Shown here: positions 44,601 through 53,557 of the stretch, in pieces | Layout of the letters: every line of letters starts with the position of its first letter | How positions within the stretch are numbered: the stretch's first letter is position 1 | From: Juglans regia | Taxonomy: Eukaryota; Streptophyta; Magnoliopsida; Fagales; Juglandaceae | Assembly: GCF_001411555.2 (NCBI RefSeq) | Contig: NC_049903.1 | Location: 11,280,362 to 11,344,361, forward strand | Reading direction: 5' to 3' | DNA length: 64,000 nucleotides | The notes under the pieces: generated by a model | What the model was told of the DNA's origin: nothing | Seen by the model: only the letters and a program-made list of their open reading frames with translations | The model's database searches: none | Program-made: the position numbers and the translations under genes

Positions 44601-47467
44601 GATTTTCCACCACCTATCATTTTCCTTCCTGAACTCGAAAAGCTTTTGGTCGATGAAAACCTCATTGCAACACCCCATCTATTTCAACCCACAGCGAAAA
44701 CCCAAAGCTACAATGATACTTTAATCTTCGCAAATAGCAGAAGCTTAACGAATCACCACCAACATCAGGAAAAACCAAAAGAAAAAAGAACAAAAAAAAA
44801 AAAGGGAAAGCTTGTACGGAGAGAAAAGAGAGTTTCAAGATCTTTCTAAGATGTTCTTATTACCGTGGGTCGAAACCTCTTCCCTTCTGCCCCCATTTTG
44901 AATAAGTATTCAGCAGCTGATGCAAGCTTGGGGACCTGGGTGAGACAAAATCCGGGTTTGAATGTTACATGAAGATTATCATTTTCTAAGCAAGAAATGA
45001 TAATAGCAAGAAGAAAAAAATCAGATACCTCAGCAACTACCATTGATCGCAATCTATTAGCAAGAAGTGATAACTCATCAGCAACAAGTGAAAACGGGTC
45101 TTGCTGTTCCTGGAGAAATAGCGAACAAAACATAAAGCTAAAAGGGAGAAAACAAATTAGTTTCCTACAGGAACACTAAGGTGTGTTTGGTTAGTTGAGG
45201 TGATCTCAAGATCACCTCAAACTACCTCACTACTATTCACAAACTATTCACTATTTTTTTACTAATATCCATTACTTTTTCACTACTTTTTTACTATTAT
45301 TCACAGATCATCTGAAATCACCTCAGTATCCAAACGTATTAGTCTGAAGCATAATAAAGGATTTGTATTGATTGACTTAAATACTTCAACCATTGCCCAG
45401 AAAACATATTTCATCAACTTAAATTTTACCAATTTGGGAATTCTAAGAAATTTCAAAATTTTCATCCAAAGAAAATATTATTTAAATTCAACGGTATGTT
45501 CTATTGACATGGAGTATTTGAAATGATTAAATAAATTATGTTGCTTGAAATTTGCAAACATAAGTGATCTTATTGGAGTAAGATCCTCAAAACTCATTTC
45601 ACGATACATTAATAAAAATTCATATAAGTAAGCCCTTGTGTTAAATCTTAAAGACAAATAAAATCTTACTAGAATGTAACATTTGTGAGCGACTATTGCA
45701 CTTTTGAACCACAAGAAGTGCTTAGTCATACATTAAAAAAAATAGCAACAATTTGAACATCAAAATAGGCAAGGAAGAGTGATCTAAGATTGCACGGCCA
45801 AGTATCAAAGAAACAATCAATGTCCAGCCAAACTGAAATGCATTTATATTTTAAAACAAAAATTTGCTCGGGCCACAGTAGAATGCATGAGAGTAAGGCA
45901 CAAGGTTCCTATCTATTTTATAGCTTTTCTCACATAGGGGGAAATTATGAAAAGGGATTGGAAAAATGGGAACAAATAGGAAATTAAATAAGTTTTGGAC
46001 TTCTGGAAGTCAAGAGTCCTCTGTAAAAGATATAAGCACGTACAAATATTTGCAATCATAATGGCATGTGCAGGAAAGCAAGCAATGAAACTTCTACACA
46101 TTACCTCAACTATGGAGCTGCTCTGATGATGGATGTCATGGCTGAAACCATGCAAGGCAGGCAAATCCCGGGAAAAAGTTTCTCTACAGCCCAAAACCTA
46201 CTAATCACAGCAAACCATAATGAATATTAATGAAAATGGTATTACATTTATAGAACCAGCAAAAATATGCCATTTTATAAGAGCTCTATCATAAAAGTGT
46301 TGGGTTACGGAGCTTGATTGGTTTTGTGAGTTGGAAAAGGCGCAAACAGAGTGTTTGCTCGACTGCCGCTCAACCTGACGCTCGAGCAAATCTTAGGCAG
46401 TGAGTTCACTCGAGACGCGCTCAACAGTTGGCTCGAGCAAAGCTTGGACAGAGAGCTCGCTCAACAATCCGCTTGAGCCAATGTTGGATTGGTTGTTAGC
46501 TCGCGGCACGCTCGACACCCACTCGAGTGAAGAACCTTGTTTTTGCTAGATTAGAGTTTACATCATCGTTTGCTATATATATGTTATGTTTTATGTTCAC
46601 AAAGAATTAGATTGAAAAGAAAGAAGCAAGAAACGGTGTAGAGCATATTGCGAGAGAAAGAAAAACCCTAGAGAGAGAGAATTGAGATTGTGTGAGTAGA
46701 GTAAAGCTCTTGTAACTCACTGTATGATTGTAATTTCCTCTGGAATAAAACCCCTTGCAACTCTATGGACTTAGGCCGTTGCCGAACCACATTAAATACT
46801 GTGTCATGTGTGCATACTTGATTCCTGTGTTTCTGCAGTTATTTCACTATTTGTCTCGTTATCGTTGTGTGTAGGTGTGGTGTTTTTCACAACAAAAAAA
46901 ACTAATACATTTCAAATGCAAACCATATTATCATAAAATATCCACAATCACCACTAAGCCTCAGCATGCAACCAGTCATCAAGTTCAAAGCTAAAAAGAC
47001 AGCACCAACACTACCACTACAAATAACGACGACAACAGCAGCCCGCTATCAAATAACACCTACTGATCAATTCCTTCGTGGGAAAACACTGTATACGCAC
47101 ATGACCCTCGACTCCATTCACCTTACTTCTAAATGTTCCAAGGTGAACCTAATACAGTAACATACTGCTGCGTTTGGCTACAGAGGAAAACGGTTAAAAA
47201 AATCGACTTGGAATGTTAAATACATTACACAAACAACAACAACAACACTAGCTCAACGAAGAACATAATAGATTCATTTCACTCAATAAAAACAAATCAA
47301 GGGGTTCCATTTCGAGGAAGGGGCGCTACCTTTTGAGCAGACTCAGTCGGAGGGAGAGGATTCTCGGAACGAAAGAATTGGTGATGGTGGTCCGGTCTGT
47401 GAAAGAGAAACCATCGACACCCATTTATGCCGGTTCTCTGAATCCTCGAAATCCGAGAGAATAACAT
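32691..47467 (-). CDS. SPS3: Solanesyl (polyprenyl) diphosphate synthase, mitochondrial type
   Basis: Twelve exons on the minus strand encode 420 aa: 47330-47467, 46105-46197, 45029-45109, 44864-44935, 38513-38644, 37577-37663, 37227-37298, 36988-37073, 35884-36016, 35221-35310, 33716-33814, 32691-32870. Every junction has GT/AG and matching phase. The enzyme condenses isopentenyl diphosphate units into the long side chain of ubiquinone. The first Asp-rich motif DDVLD is at residues 179-183 and the second DDILD at 306-310, with GKRFRP near 122-127. The N-terminus (MLFSRISRIQRTGINGCRW) is basic, like a mitochondrial presequence. Length agrees with Arabidopsis SPS3 (about 420 aa). The reading frame is intact despite a 6.2-kb intron 4 filled by a LINE, a solo LTR in intron 1, a MITE in intron 3 and a LINE tail in intron 10. 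The gene symbol rests on family resemblance; a plastid or other paralogue is less likely. Confidence 0.93.
34860..35200 (+). mobile_element. LINE 3'-end fragment in synthase intron 10
   Basis: On the + strand one can read VAIELWNDLFSRVGMTWVMP, like the C-terminal zinc-finger region of the 39.3-44.8 kb LINE (LHCEVTRVLWDEIF…VAWVMP). It ends in TTTTCTAATAAAAGTTTTTGATTACTTATAAG, a LINE-type tail. It is antisense to the gene, heavily truncated and full of stops. It ends about 20 bp from the 3' edge of exon 10, near its 5' splice donor. Confidence 0.6.
39043..39155 (+). mobile_element. Possible tRNA-derived SINE remnant
   Basis: TAGTTTAGCTGGTAAAG resembles a tRNA A box (TRGYNNARNNGG), and the following CCAGAGACTTGAGACAATAG sits where a B box would be, though the B box is not intact. 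It lies in intron 4 of the synthase gene, outside the LINE. No poly-A tail or target duplication was found. Confidence 0.3.
39444..43076 (-). pseudogene. LINE ORF2: endonuclease-RT-zinc finger, broken
   Basis: On the minus strand, the apurinic-type endonuclease starts at 43076 with SWNIRGLN and LQETKL, and its C-terminal SDHFPI lies near 42420. Reverse transcriptase follows, with the catalytic FADDT near 41020 and GLRRGDPLSPLLF near 41170. A zf-RVT segment [18 protein letters not shown] lies near 39760-39830. The frame is broken by a TGA at about 42876, another stop near 42770, a TAG at 42293-42301, and frame changes near 42715-42770, 41210-41290 and 40306-40350. It therefore cannot produce an active enzyme. 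Confidence 0.9.
43154..44650 (-). pseudogene. LINE ORF1, broken
   Basis: Open segments at 43854-44549 and 43154-43513 are in different frames, so at least one frame change separates them. An in-frame TAG just upstream of 44549 cuts the likely N-terminus, which reads on into DRWWKIIE-type sequence. The protein resembles the first ORF product of plant L1 elements, which lies upstream of the endonuclease and is presumed to bind RNA. I assign it by position and composition, not by a clear motif. Confidence 0.6.
45178..45345. mobile_element. MITE in synthase intron 3
   Basis: The left end GTGTGTTTGGTTAGTTGAGG and the right end CCTCAGTATCCAAACG form an imperfect inverted repeat. Near the left end GGTGATCTCAAGATCACC is a palindrome, and the inside is repeats of CTACTATTCACAAACTATT type. 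It belongs to the same broad family as the other GTTTGG-ended elements. Confidence 0.65.
46298..46894 (+). mobile_element. Solo LTR, Ty1/copia type, in synthase intron 1
   Basis: The segment starts TGTTGGG and ends CACAACA (597 bp). It contains GTAACTCACTGTATGATTG and GGACTTAGGCCGTTGCCGAACCAC, which I recognise as a common copia LTR 3' part. The left flank AAAAG and right flank AAAAA match at 4 of 5. The 5' half has many GCTCGA/CTCGAG motifs. It is antisense to the host gene. Confidence 0.75.
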
Positions 47468-47469
47468 CT

Positions 47470-48383
47470 TTGAGAACAGAAATCAAGCTCCAGTTGCGGG
47501 GGGAGAGAGAGAGAGGAGGTTGGGGGGCGGTGAGTCAAGAGAGAGCAAAATATAAATGAAGTTGAACCAAAGTCTTTGGAAAGGCTTTACGAGAGTGACT
47601 TTTATTTGCGATTTTACGTAGAAGGCGTGGCCACGACACCTTAGACTAGCTAGTCAGCGGCAGAGGACGCCCAATCTTCGCCCACTTTAGATGTTGGAAT
47701 AAGCTAAACTCAAAGTGTTTATTTAATATGATATTAATTTATTTTTGTCTATTTTATTCGTATCTAATCTCTATATTACATTATCTATATATTTTTTATA
47801 TAATAATAAAATAATATTAATTTATTTTTTTAAAATTTTAAAATTATTTTATTTTATTATATTTTACCATTCTATTGACTATATATTAATTAGTAATAAT
47901 ATTATAGCTCTCAAAAAATTGCTACAACCAAATCATGATAGGAAGTAAGGAAGAAAATATTTTTTATTCCTTTTGATGATATTACAGTAACTATCAAATC
48001 TGACCTACAGCACTAACTTATTGTAGCAAAAAGCTATCCCTTTTTTTCATTTTTATAATTCAATGCAACACATTTTGAGACTCTATTAGCTAAACACCTC
48101 CATTAAATTTGTATTTGCATAATTCAGTGAGAGTGCTCTTACAAGTTTAATATCTATTTCATAATAAAAATAATTTTATAATTTAACGTAATATGTCAAT
48201 TTAAAAATTTATTTTTATACAAAATTTTATAATTAATTTTTTTTCTCTCTCTAATAATTAGCATTCCATTACAAGTGATTAGCCAAAAATAGTTGAGAAT
48301 CATGAAGAAAAATTCACCAAAAATAGAAAGTATGCATCAAGTATTACTACTAATTGTCAACTCAATGTTAATATATATTATAT
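47470..48383. other. Upstream region of the synthase gene
   Basis: This includes the synthase 5' leader and promoter (GA-rich 47500-47550) and then AT-rich sequence. An A/T-rich imperfect palindrome at about 48165-48235 resembles 7120-7185. No gene is seen. Confidence 0.4.
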
Positions 48384-48556
48384 GAGTAATGCTACATATA
48401 ATTGTGGAGTGTGCAAGCACCTCATAGTCGTTTTGAAAAAGAGTGAGGTCTACTATTAAAAAATTAATTTATTTTCATGTAGGTCTCATATTTATTCATT
48501 TTTTTCAAAGTGACTGCACGACGCTTGCACACTCATGACTGCAAGTATCATTTCTC
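48384..48556. mobile_element. MITE with ~33-bp terminal inverted repeats
   Basis: The left end GAGTAATGCTACATATAA…GTGTGCAAGC pairs with the right end GCTTGCACAC…AGTATCATTTCTC. The 173-bp element has no coding capacity. Confidence 0.75.
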
Positions 48557-48675
48557 TTCTACCAAAGGTGGTTGCTTAATGATTTTTGAATTCTTTTTAT
48601 ATGATTTTGGCATTTAATTTTCCAACCATGTTACTAGCCTCGAGCTAGGGTTTAACCTATAGTTCAAACTCTATA

Positions 48676-48865
48676 GAGTTTTTCTACATAGCAACCGCTT
48701 ATTCTAATAAAAAAAATTTTATGCAGTTACTTTTACGTACTTTTTGCACATTTCATTAATGTGATTGGATGCGTCACTTTTTTTAATATAAAATAACTAC
48801 TTTGGTCAATCACATCTATAAAGTGTGCAAAAAGAATACAAAAGTGATTGTATGTAGCAGAACTC
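48676..48865. mobile_element. MITE with long imperfect terminal inverted repeats
   Basis: The left arm GAGTTTTTCTACATA…ACTTTTTGCACA…ATGTGATTGG pairs with the right arm TCAATCACAT…TGTGCAAAAAG…TATGTAGCAGAACTC. The whole 190-bp element can fold into one hairpin. Confidence 0.75.
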
Positions 48866-49170
48866 TATTCTAATACACCCTACACACTAGTCCACGTCAT
48901 GATGACCTGATTTAAAAAAAAAAATAGAAAACAAGTGCATGGAATCTTTTTATTTCAACTTTTTCATCGAAACCCTATATATAGTATCTTTTCATATACT
49001 ATGAGATTTAAATAAACAGCTTATATATAGTATCTTTCCATACATACACACAACGTGGAATTTAACTGAGCTGAATATCTATTTCTTGATTACGTGAAGT
49101 AACTTTTTATCTTTGTACACCTTTACAATGGTAGAACTGTTTCGAAGATCTTCGCCAGAACCAATTTTCC

Positions 49171-49343
49171 TGTGATACTCCCATATGATATGGATAAGGG
49201 CAGGTGGTGTATGGGATCCCACATTACTTGGGAATAAAAAGGTCTTGCTCTTTATAAGGTTCCAATGGGACTTCAATTGCATCATTGACTAGTCCTTTTG
49301 GAGTATAGGCCATGTGGTTTGGGCCTTCCATTGAAGCGTTACA
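49171..49343 (+). mobile_element. TRIM LTR, + orientation
   Basis: A 173-bp LTR runs from TGTGATACTCCC to GCGTTACA. The primer-binding sequence TGGTATCAGAGC follows at 49346-49357, complementary to initiator tRNA-Met. Only about 25 bp of internal sequence follow before an inverted copy begins. Confidence 0.8.
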
Positions 49344-49345
49344 AA

Positions 49346-49357
49346 TGGTATCAGAGC
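49346..49357 (+). promoter_or_regulatory. tRNA-Met primer-binding site of TRIM
   Basis: TGGTATCAGAGC lies two bases after the LTR end, the standard primer position for plant LTR elements. Confidence 0.8.
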
Positions 49358-49380
49358 TAGGTTTCGATCCTGGGACCGGT

Positions 49381-49740
49381 GGAAGACCCAAATCACATGG
49401 CCTATACTCCAAAAGGACTAGTCAAAGATGCAATTGAAGTCCCATTGGAATCTTATAAAGAGCAAGAACTTCTCATTCCCAAGCAATGTGGGATCCCATA
49501 CACCACCTACCCTTATCTATATCATATGAGGGTATCACAATCTACCTCCCTTAAATTTTCGGCGTCCTCATCGTGCCTGTCAATTATAAGTGGCAAGGCT
49601 CAAGTCCCATATTTCTGGTTGGTTTGGCTCTGATACCATTTGTAACGTCTCAATGGAAGGTTCAAACCACATGGCCTATACTCCAAAATGATCCATTGTG
49701 ATACCTTCATATGATATTGAAAAGAATCAAGTGGCAGTTC
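49381..49740 (-). mobile_element. Inverted TRIM: LTR, interior, PBS and truncated LTR
   Basis: On the minus strand a truncated 5' LTR (49641 to about 49690) is followed by TGGTATCAGAGC (plus GCTCTGATACCA at 49627-49638), an ~87-bp interior, and a 3' LTR (49381-49539). The LTR sequence is the same family as 49171-49343. A further partial LTR start in + orientation (TGTGATACCTTCATATGATAT, from about 49697) follows. The cluster therefore contains LTRs in both orientations. Confidence 0.75.
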
Positions 49741-49929
49741 AATGTCAGATGAAATTTTAATCACCAATCAATAGGACTTGCCCTGCGCCAGCTACATAGT
49801 CCATATTTAGTGTTTTTCTTTTCATTTTTCTCCCTCAAAGAAGGGTTGTAAGAGTCAGGTTGTAAAAGACTCTTACAACTAGGCTCATCCCAGTATAGCT
49901 TTTCCCACCACTTTCTACTTCCCTTGACG

Positions 49930-51040
49930 TGCTTGAGGGAGAAAGGCAACTTGTCTATTGAGAAAGGCAATTTCCTTAGCTTCTCACAGCAAAAGGGTTC
50001 TATGGAAATCCGTTATAGATTCACAATTTGAGGAGGCTTGGGGAGGGTGGTGTTTGAATGAGGTATGCGGCCCATATGGGGTAGGTTTATGTAAATACAT
50101 TAGAATACATTGGGAGATCTTCCGGAGACATGAACATATTGTGATAAGTGATGGCTCCCATGTCAGATTTTGGTATGACAAATGGTGTGATGAACAAAGC
50201 CTCCTTTCCTACTATTTTTTAACTCGCCCGAGATAAGCATGTAGCGATAGTCAATCTCTTGGTCTTTTCTAGTGGCTCCCCTCAATGGAATGTAGATTTC
50301 ATAAGGGCAGCCCAAAATTGAGAGTTGGAGACTATCATAGAATTCTATGCAACATTGTATTCAATAAGACTGGCTGAGGGTACCATAGATAAGATGAACT
50401 GGAGCCCCTCCAAGAAAGGTAATTTCACTGTATGATTGTTTTGAAGCTCTAGAATGACCATGTTCCCATGGAAGAGTATATAGTAGACGAAAAGTCATTC
50501 AAAATTAGCTTTTTTTGTATGGACAACTTTATTGGACAAGATCTTCACCATAGATAATTTAAGGAAACCTCGAATAATAATGTTGAACTAGTGTTATATG
50601 TGTAAAAAGAATGGCGAATTAGTAGATCATTTGCTTTTACATTGCGAGATGGATAGGTCTATGTGGGACGATTTTTTTTGCCAGAATTTGATTATCATGA
50701 GTCATGCCTCTTAGATTGATGGATTTCCTTACAAGCCAGAGATGCCTCCAAGGTAACTCATAAGTGGCAGCAATGTGGAGAACGGTTCTTATATGTATGT
50801 ATTGGTGTATTTGGCGAGAGAAATTATAGAAGCTTCAAAAATCACGAGAGAACAATGGATGAGCTTAAAGTTTTCCTTTTTACGTTATTGTTCTTATGGA
50901 TGGGGGCCATTGTTTATAATGGGCTGAATGTCCATGATTTTCTCATTTTGCTTGTAAACTCTAATTAGGTTAATCTCATGTATACTTCCTATGTACTTGA
51001 TTTTCGCCTATTTCTACAAATAAAACTTCTTCATTACCTA
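49930..51040 (+). mobile_element. 5'-truncated LINE fragment
   Basis: The + strand reads like the post-RT and zinc-finger part of a plant L1 ORF2: EEAWGGWCLNEVCGPYGVGL and FWYDKWCDEQSL at 49990-50200, then degenerate [23 protein letters not shown] sequence near 50600-50655. The 3' end (TACAAATAAAACTTCTTCATTACC) runs into a TA repeat in place of a poly-A tail. Stops and frameshifts are present. Confidence 0.7.
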
Positions 51041-51042
51041 TA

Positions 51043-51047
<5 letters not shown>

Positions 51048-51081
<34 letters not shown>

Positions 51082-51100
51082 GCGCGCGCGCATGTGTGTG
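51048..51100. repeat. 53-bp alternating purine-pyrimidine tract
   Basis: A (TA)n run passes directly into CACGCGCGCGCGCATGTGTGTG with no break in purine/pyrimidine alternation. Such tracts can adopt Z-DNA and vary in length. Confidence 0.9.
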
Positions 51101-51888
51101 AATTGTGATGATTTTGTTTGAATAGTGATAGGCATAGTATCCAGTGTTTATAGTGTATGACTGCTTGGTCGTATGAATAATATCTTGTATCTATTTGTTT
51201 TCGAATTGAATAAATCTTATGGTTAACTCGAAATTGGATGCAACTTTATGCAATTGTGCAATCAATAATCTTTTTTGATTCCCAAGGCATTTCATCAGGC
51301 GATGAAATATAAGAACATATCAAACTGGAGTGCATTTCTGAGTTATGTCGTAATAGTTCCGTATTAGAATTATTCACAATGAGTTCCGTACTACATATAC
51401 AATTATGATAATTATTATCTCTATTTTGAACTTTGTAATTTTAAAATATTCTTATATATATATATATATTCGTATTTATAATTGGTTGAGCTAAAAACTT
51501 TAATTAATTTGAATTATATGATTCTAGAAATTATAAGAATGTCCACAATTCTCATCCAAAATTAACATTAATAAAACCTGTTTTGTTCCTGAAACCTACG
51601 AAAATGAAAGTTAATATAGGAAATAAAACAATTTACAGTGCTGTTTCTTCAATGTATATAAAATAAACAACCCAATTTACACTCGGACAACTTACAACAG
51701 CTTCTGCAACTGATCACTCGCTTTTAACCCTTGATATAAAAAGATTCTGCAACAATTTATAGTGCTGTGGCTTCAATGTAAAACAAAAAATCGGAATATA
51801 CATTGATAAAAATTTCTTGGCCCTCGATCGATCGTTTTATTTAAGATGAAAATGTAAAGACTTTCCCACTCTCAAAAAGAGAGATTAA
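51101..51888. other. Intergenic stretch, 3' side of the mTERF gene
   Basis: This is AT-rich and includes the 3' UTR of the mTERF gene near its right end. A small (TA)n occurs at 51453-51469. The motif CAATTTACAGTGCTGT/CAATTTATAGTGCTGT.GCTTCAATGTA is repeated at about 51630-51655 and 51752-51780. Confidence 0.45.
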
Positions 51889-52830
51889 TCAGGGGGACAA
51901 TGGTGCCTCCGCCATACTCATCCGGCCCACTTGTGTTATCAACTCAACGAACTCATCATCGGTGCTCTTAAGCATTAATGGCAAAGGGACCTCCACCCCA
52001 CTCTGCAAAACCTGCGCGTGCCTCGGCTTTATCCTCTTCTCCAAACTGAAAGCAAAATACTGGGGGAACTCCTTCAATTCCTCCATCTTCTTCTCCATTA
52101 CCTCAGCAAAATACTCATACTTGGGCTTATAATTATTCTCGATACTGAAAGTTAACAGAGATGGGCATCTCAAAACCATGCCCACAGTCTCATCTCTTGA
52201 AAGTCCCAAACTCTCCAAATACTTGAGCTTGGGAATCAGGGTATTCTCTAAACTAGAAACCAACAAGACTGAATCGTGGTAAGCCAATGCCTCCAAGTCC
52301 TTGAACCCAAGTCTCTGAAGGTAAAATAGAGCTGGTTTGAGCTGGTCTCTAACACTAGAAGTTAGCAATCTTGGACACCTGTTGATGACCCTTCTAAAGC
52401 TATGGTCTGGGACTCTCAGGTCTTGAGAGAGAAAGGTGAAAACTGGGTTAAGATCGGTTCTGATGGTAGAGGTGAGAATTCTGGGGCACATGCCAAAGAT
52501 CCTGGGCAAGTCCTTCTGGAGGATGCCTTTGGATTGGAGGAAGGAGATGATGGAGTGGATGGATTCAAGGGTAGCGGTGTGTAGAGAAAGGTTTTGGGAG
52601 AGAGCCTTACCTGAATCAACACCCATAATTTCAAGGCAGAGGATCTTCTCTTTGATCTGGAGGGAGAGATTTGCATGGGTTGGCGTATAGAGTGGATGCT
52701 TTTGGAGGGGGGTTTTGGGTTTTGCTGCTAAGGAAGTGTTTAATTGGTGGCAGCTTAGTGGTGGGGATAATGGTTTCTGAGGAGAGGAGCACAGAAAAGA
52801 ATGTAATGCTGTTGCTCCTGCAACTGGCAT
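51889..52830 (-). CDS. mTERF-family protein, probably organellar
   Basis: This single-exon gene encodes 313 aa. mTERF proteins bind nucleic acid in mitochondria or plastids and affect transcription, splicing or ribosome assembly. The first ~60 residues are rich in Ser, Pro and Leu and lack acidic residues, like a plastid transit peptide. From about residue 85 to 270 there are tandem ~30-residue helical motifs with the family signature, a Pro followed by Leu-Leu/Ile-Leu: CPRILTSTIR, CPRLLTSSVR, DSVLLVSSLE, CPSLLTFSIE and FPQYFAFSLE. The start was chosen as the first ATG of the frame. The next Met in frame is at about residue 69, which would remove the transit peptide. No frameshift is seen. 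Plant mTERF genes are often intronless. I do not assign a numbered member. Confidence 0.93.
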   Translation of the reverse strand: MPVAGATALHSFLCSSPQKPLSPPLSCHQLNTSLAAKPKTPLQKHPLYTPTHANLSLQIKEKILCLEIMGVDSGKALSQNLSLHTATLESIHSIISFLQSKGILQKDLPRIFGMCPRILTSTIRTDLNPVFTFLSQDLRVPDHSFRRVINRCPRLLTSSVRDQLKPALFYLQRLGFKDLEALAYHDSVLLVSSLENTLIPKLKYLESLGLSRDETVGMVLRCPSLLTFSIENNYKPKYEYFAEVMEKKMEELKEFPQYFAFSLEKRIKPRHAQVLQSGVEVPLPLMLKSTDDEFVELITQVGRMSMAEAPLSP

Positions 52831-53557
52831 GGTGCTTCAAGAATTTGTGTGTGGGCGGGAGAGAGAGAGGGGGGGCCTCTTGCATGTCATCCGGTTAGCT
52901 TTATTTGCACGAGGTGATGACGTGTCGGCTTGCTTCAAAATGATTGGTTGATATTAGATATCAGAGATTGTTCGGGTGAAAAAGATCGGGATACGTCGGC
53001 CTGCTACCTCATGCTGCCTTCTATCTTCTCCTCTATCCGGAAACATCAGCAAAAATTCATCATCTCTTACACTTGGAATAAGCATCACCCGTTTTGGTTT
53101 CCCTTGTACAGTTCTCACCCGAACCGCTTTTATTTTACTTAGTCAGTTTTTTTCAAAAAAAAAAAAACACAGAAAACTGCAAGCAACAAGTTCACTAAGT
53201 TTTGAAGTAAATCCCAGGTGAGAAGCCTATTTTCTAGAAGAGAGAGAGAGAGAGAGCGAGAGAAAGCAATAACTAAAAGAAAACATCAAAATGCTAAGAC
53301 CAAATGAATTAACTATTTATTTATAAATTATAGTGTCAGCTGCATCAGGTTTAGGTTCCTCAAAAATAAAAATTTCATTTAATTAAGTACAGAGCGAAAA
53401 TAAAACTCAGGTCCAGAATCGTTGGTTTACTGATAGTCACGGAAGAACCATTAATTTCTTCTTAAGAAACAGCGACATCAAACCGAGACAATAAAGATTA
53501 CTTGAGAAAGATACATATCATTATAGGGAGCCATGGGTAATCACTTCAGACTGAATC
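52831..53557. other. Short intergenic region between mTERF and the zinc-finger gene
   Basis: Both genes are on the minus strand, so this holds the mTERF promoter and the 3' UTR of the zinc-finger gene. A (GA)n tract lies at about 53238-53265. No gene is seen. Confidence 0.5.

Larger units (their letters stand above)
39347..44847 (-). mobile_element. Near full-length L1-type LINE in synthase intron 4
   Basis: This is a 5.5-kb non-LTR retrotransposon on the same strand as its host gene. It ends on the minus strand in a run of about 14 A (T at 39347-39360), preceded by TTCATTAATAAAATTTATC. An exact 14-bp target duplication, AAGATGTTCTTATT, lies at 39333-39346 and 44848-44861. The second copy abuts the GT (44863-44862) of the exon 4 donor. 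ORF1-like and ORF2 regions are both present, so the insertion is not strongly 5'-truncated. Both ORFs carry frameshifts and stops. Confidence 0.92.
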
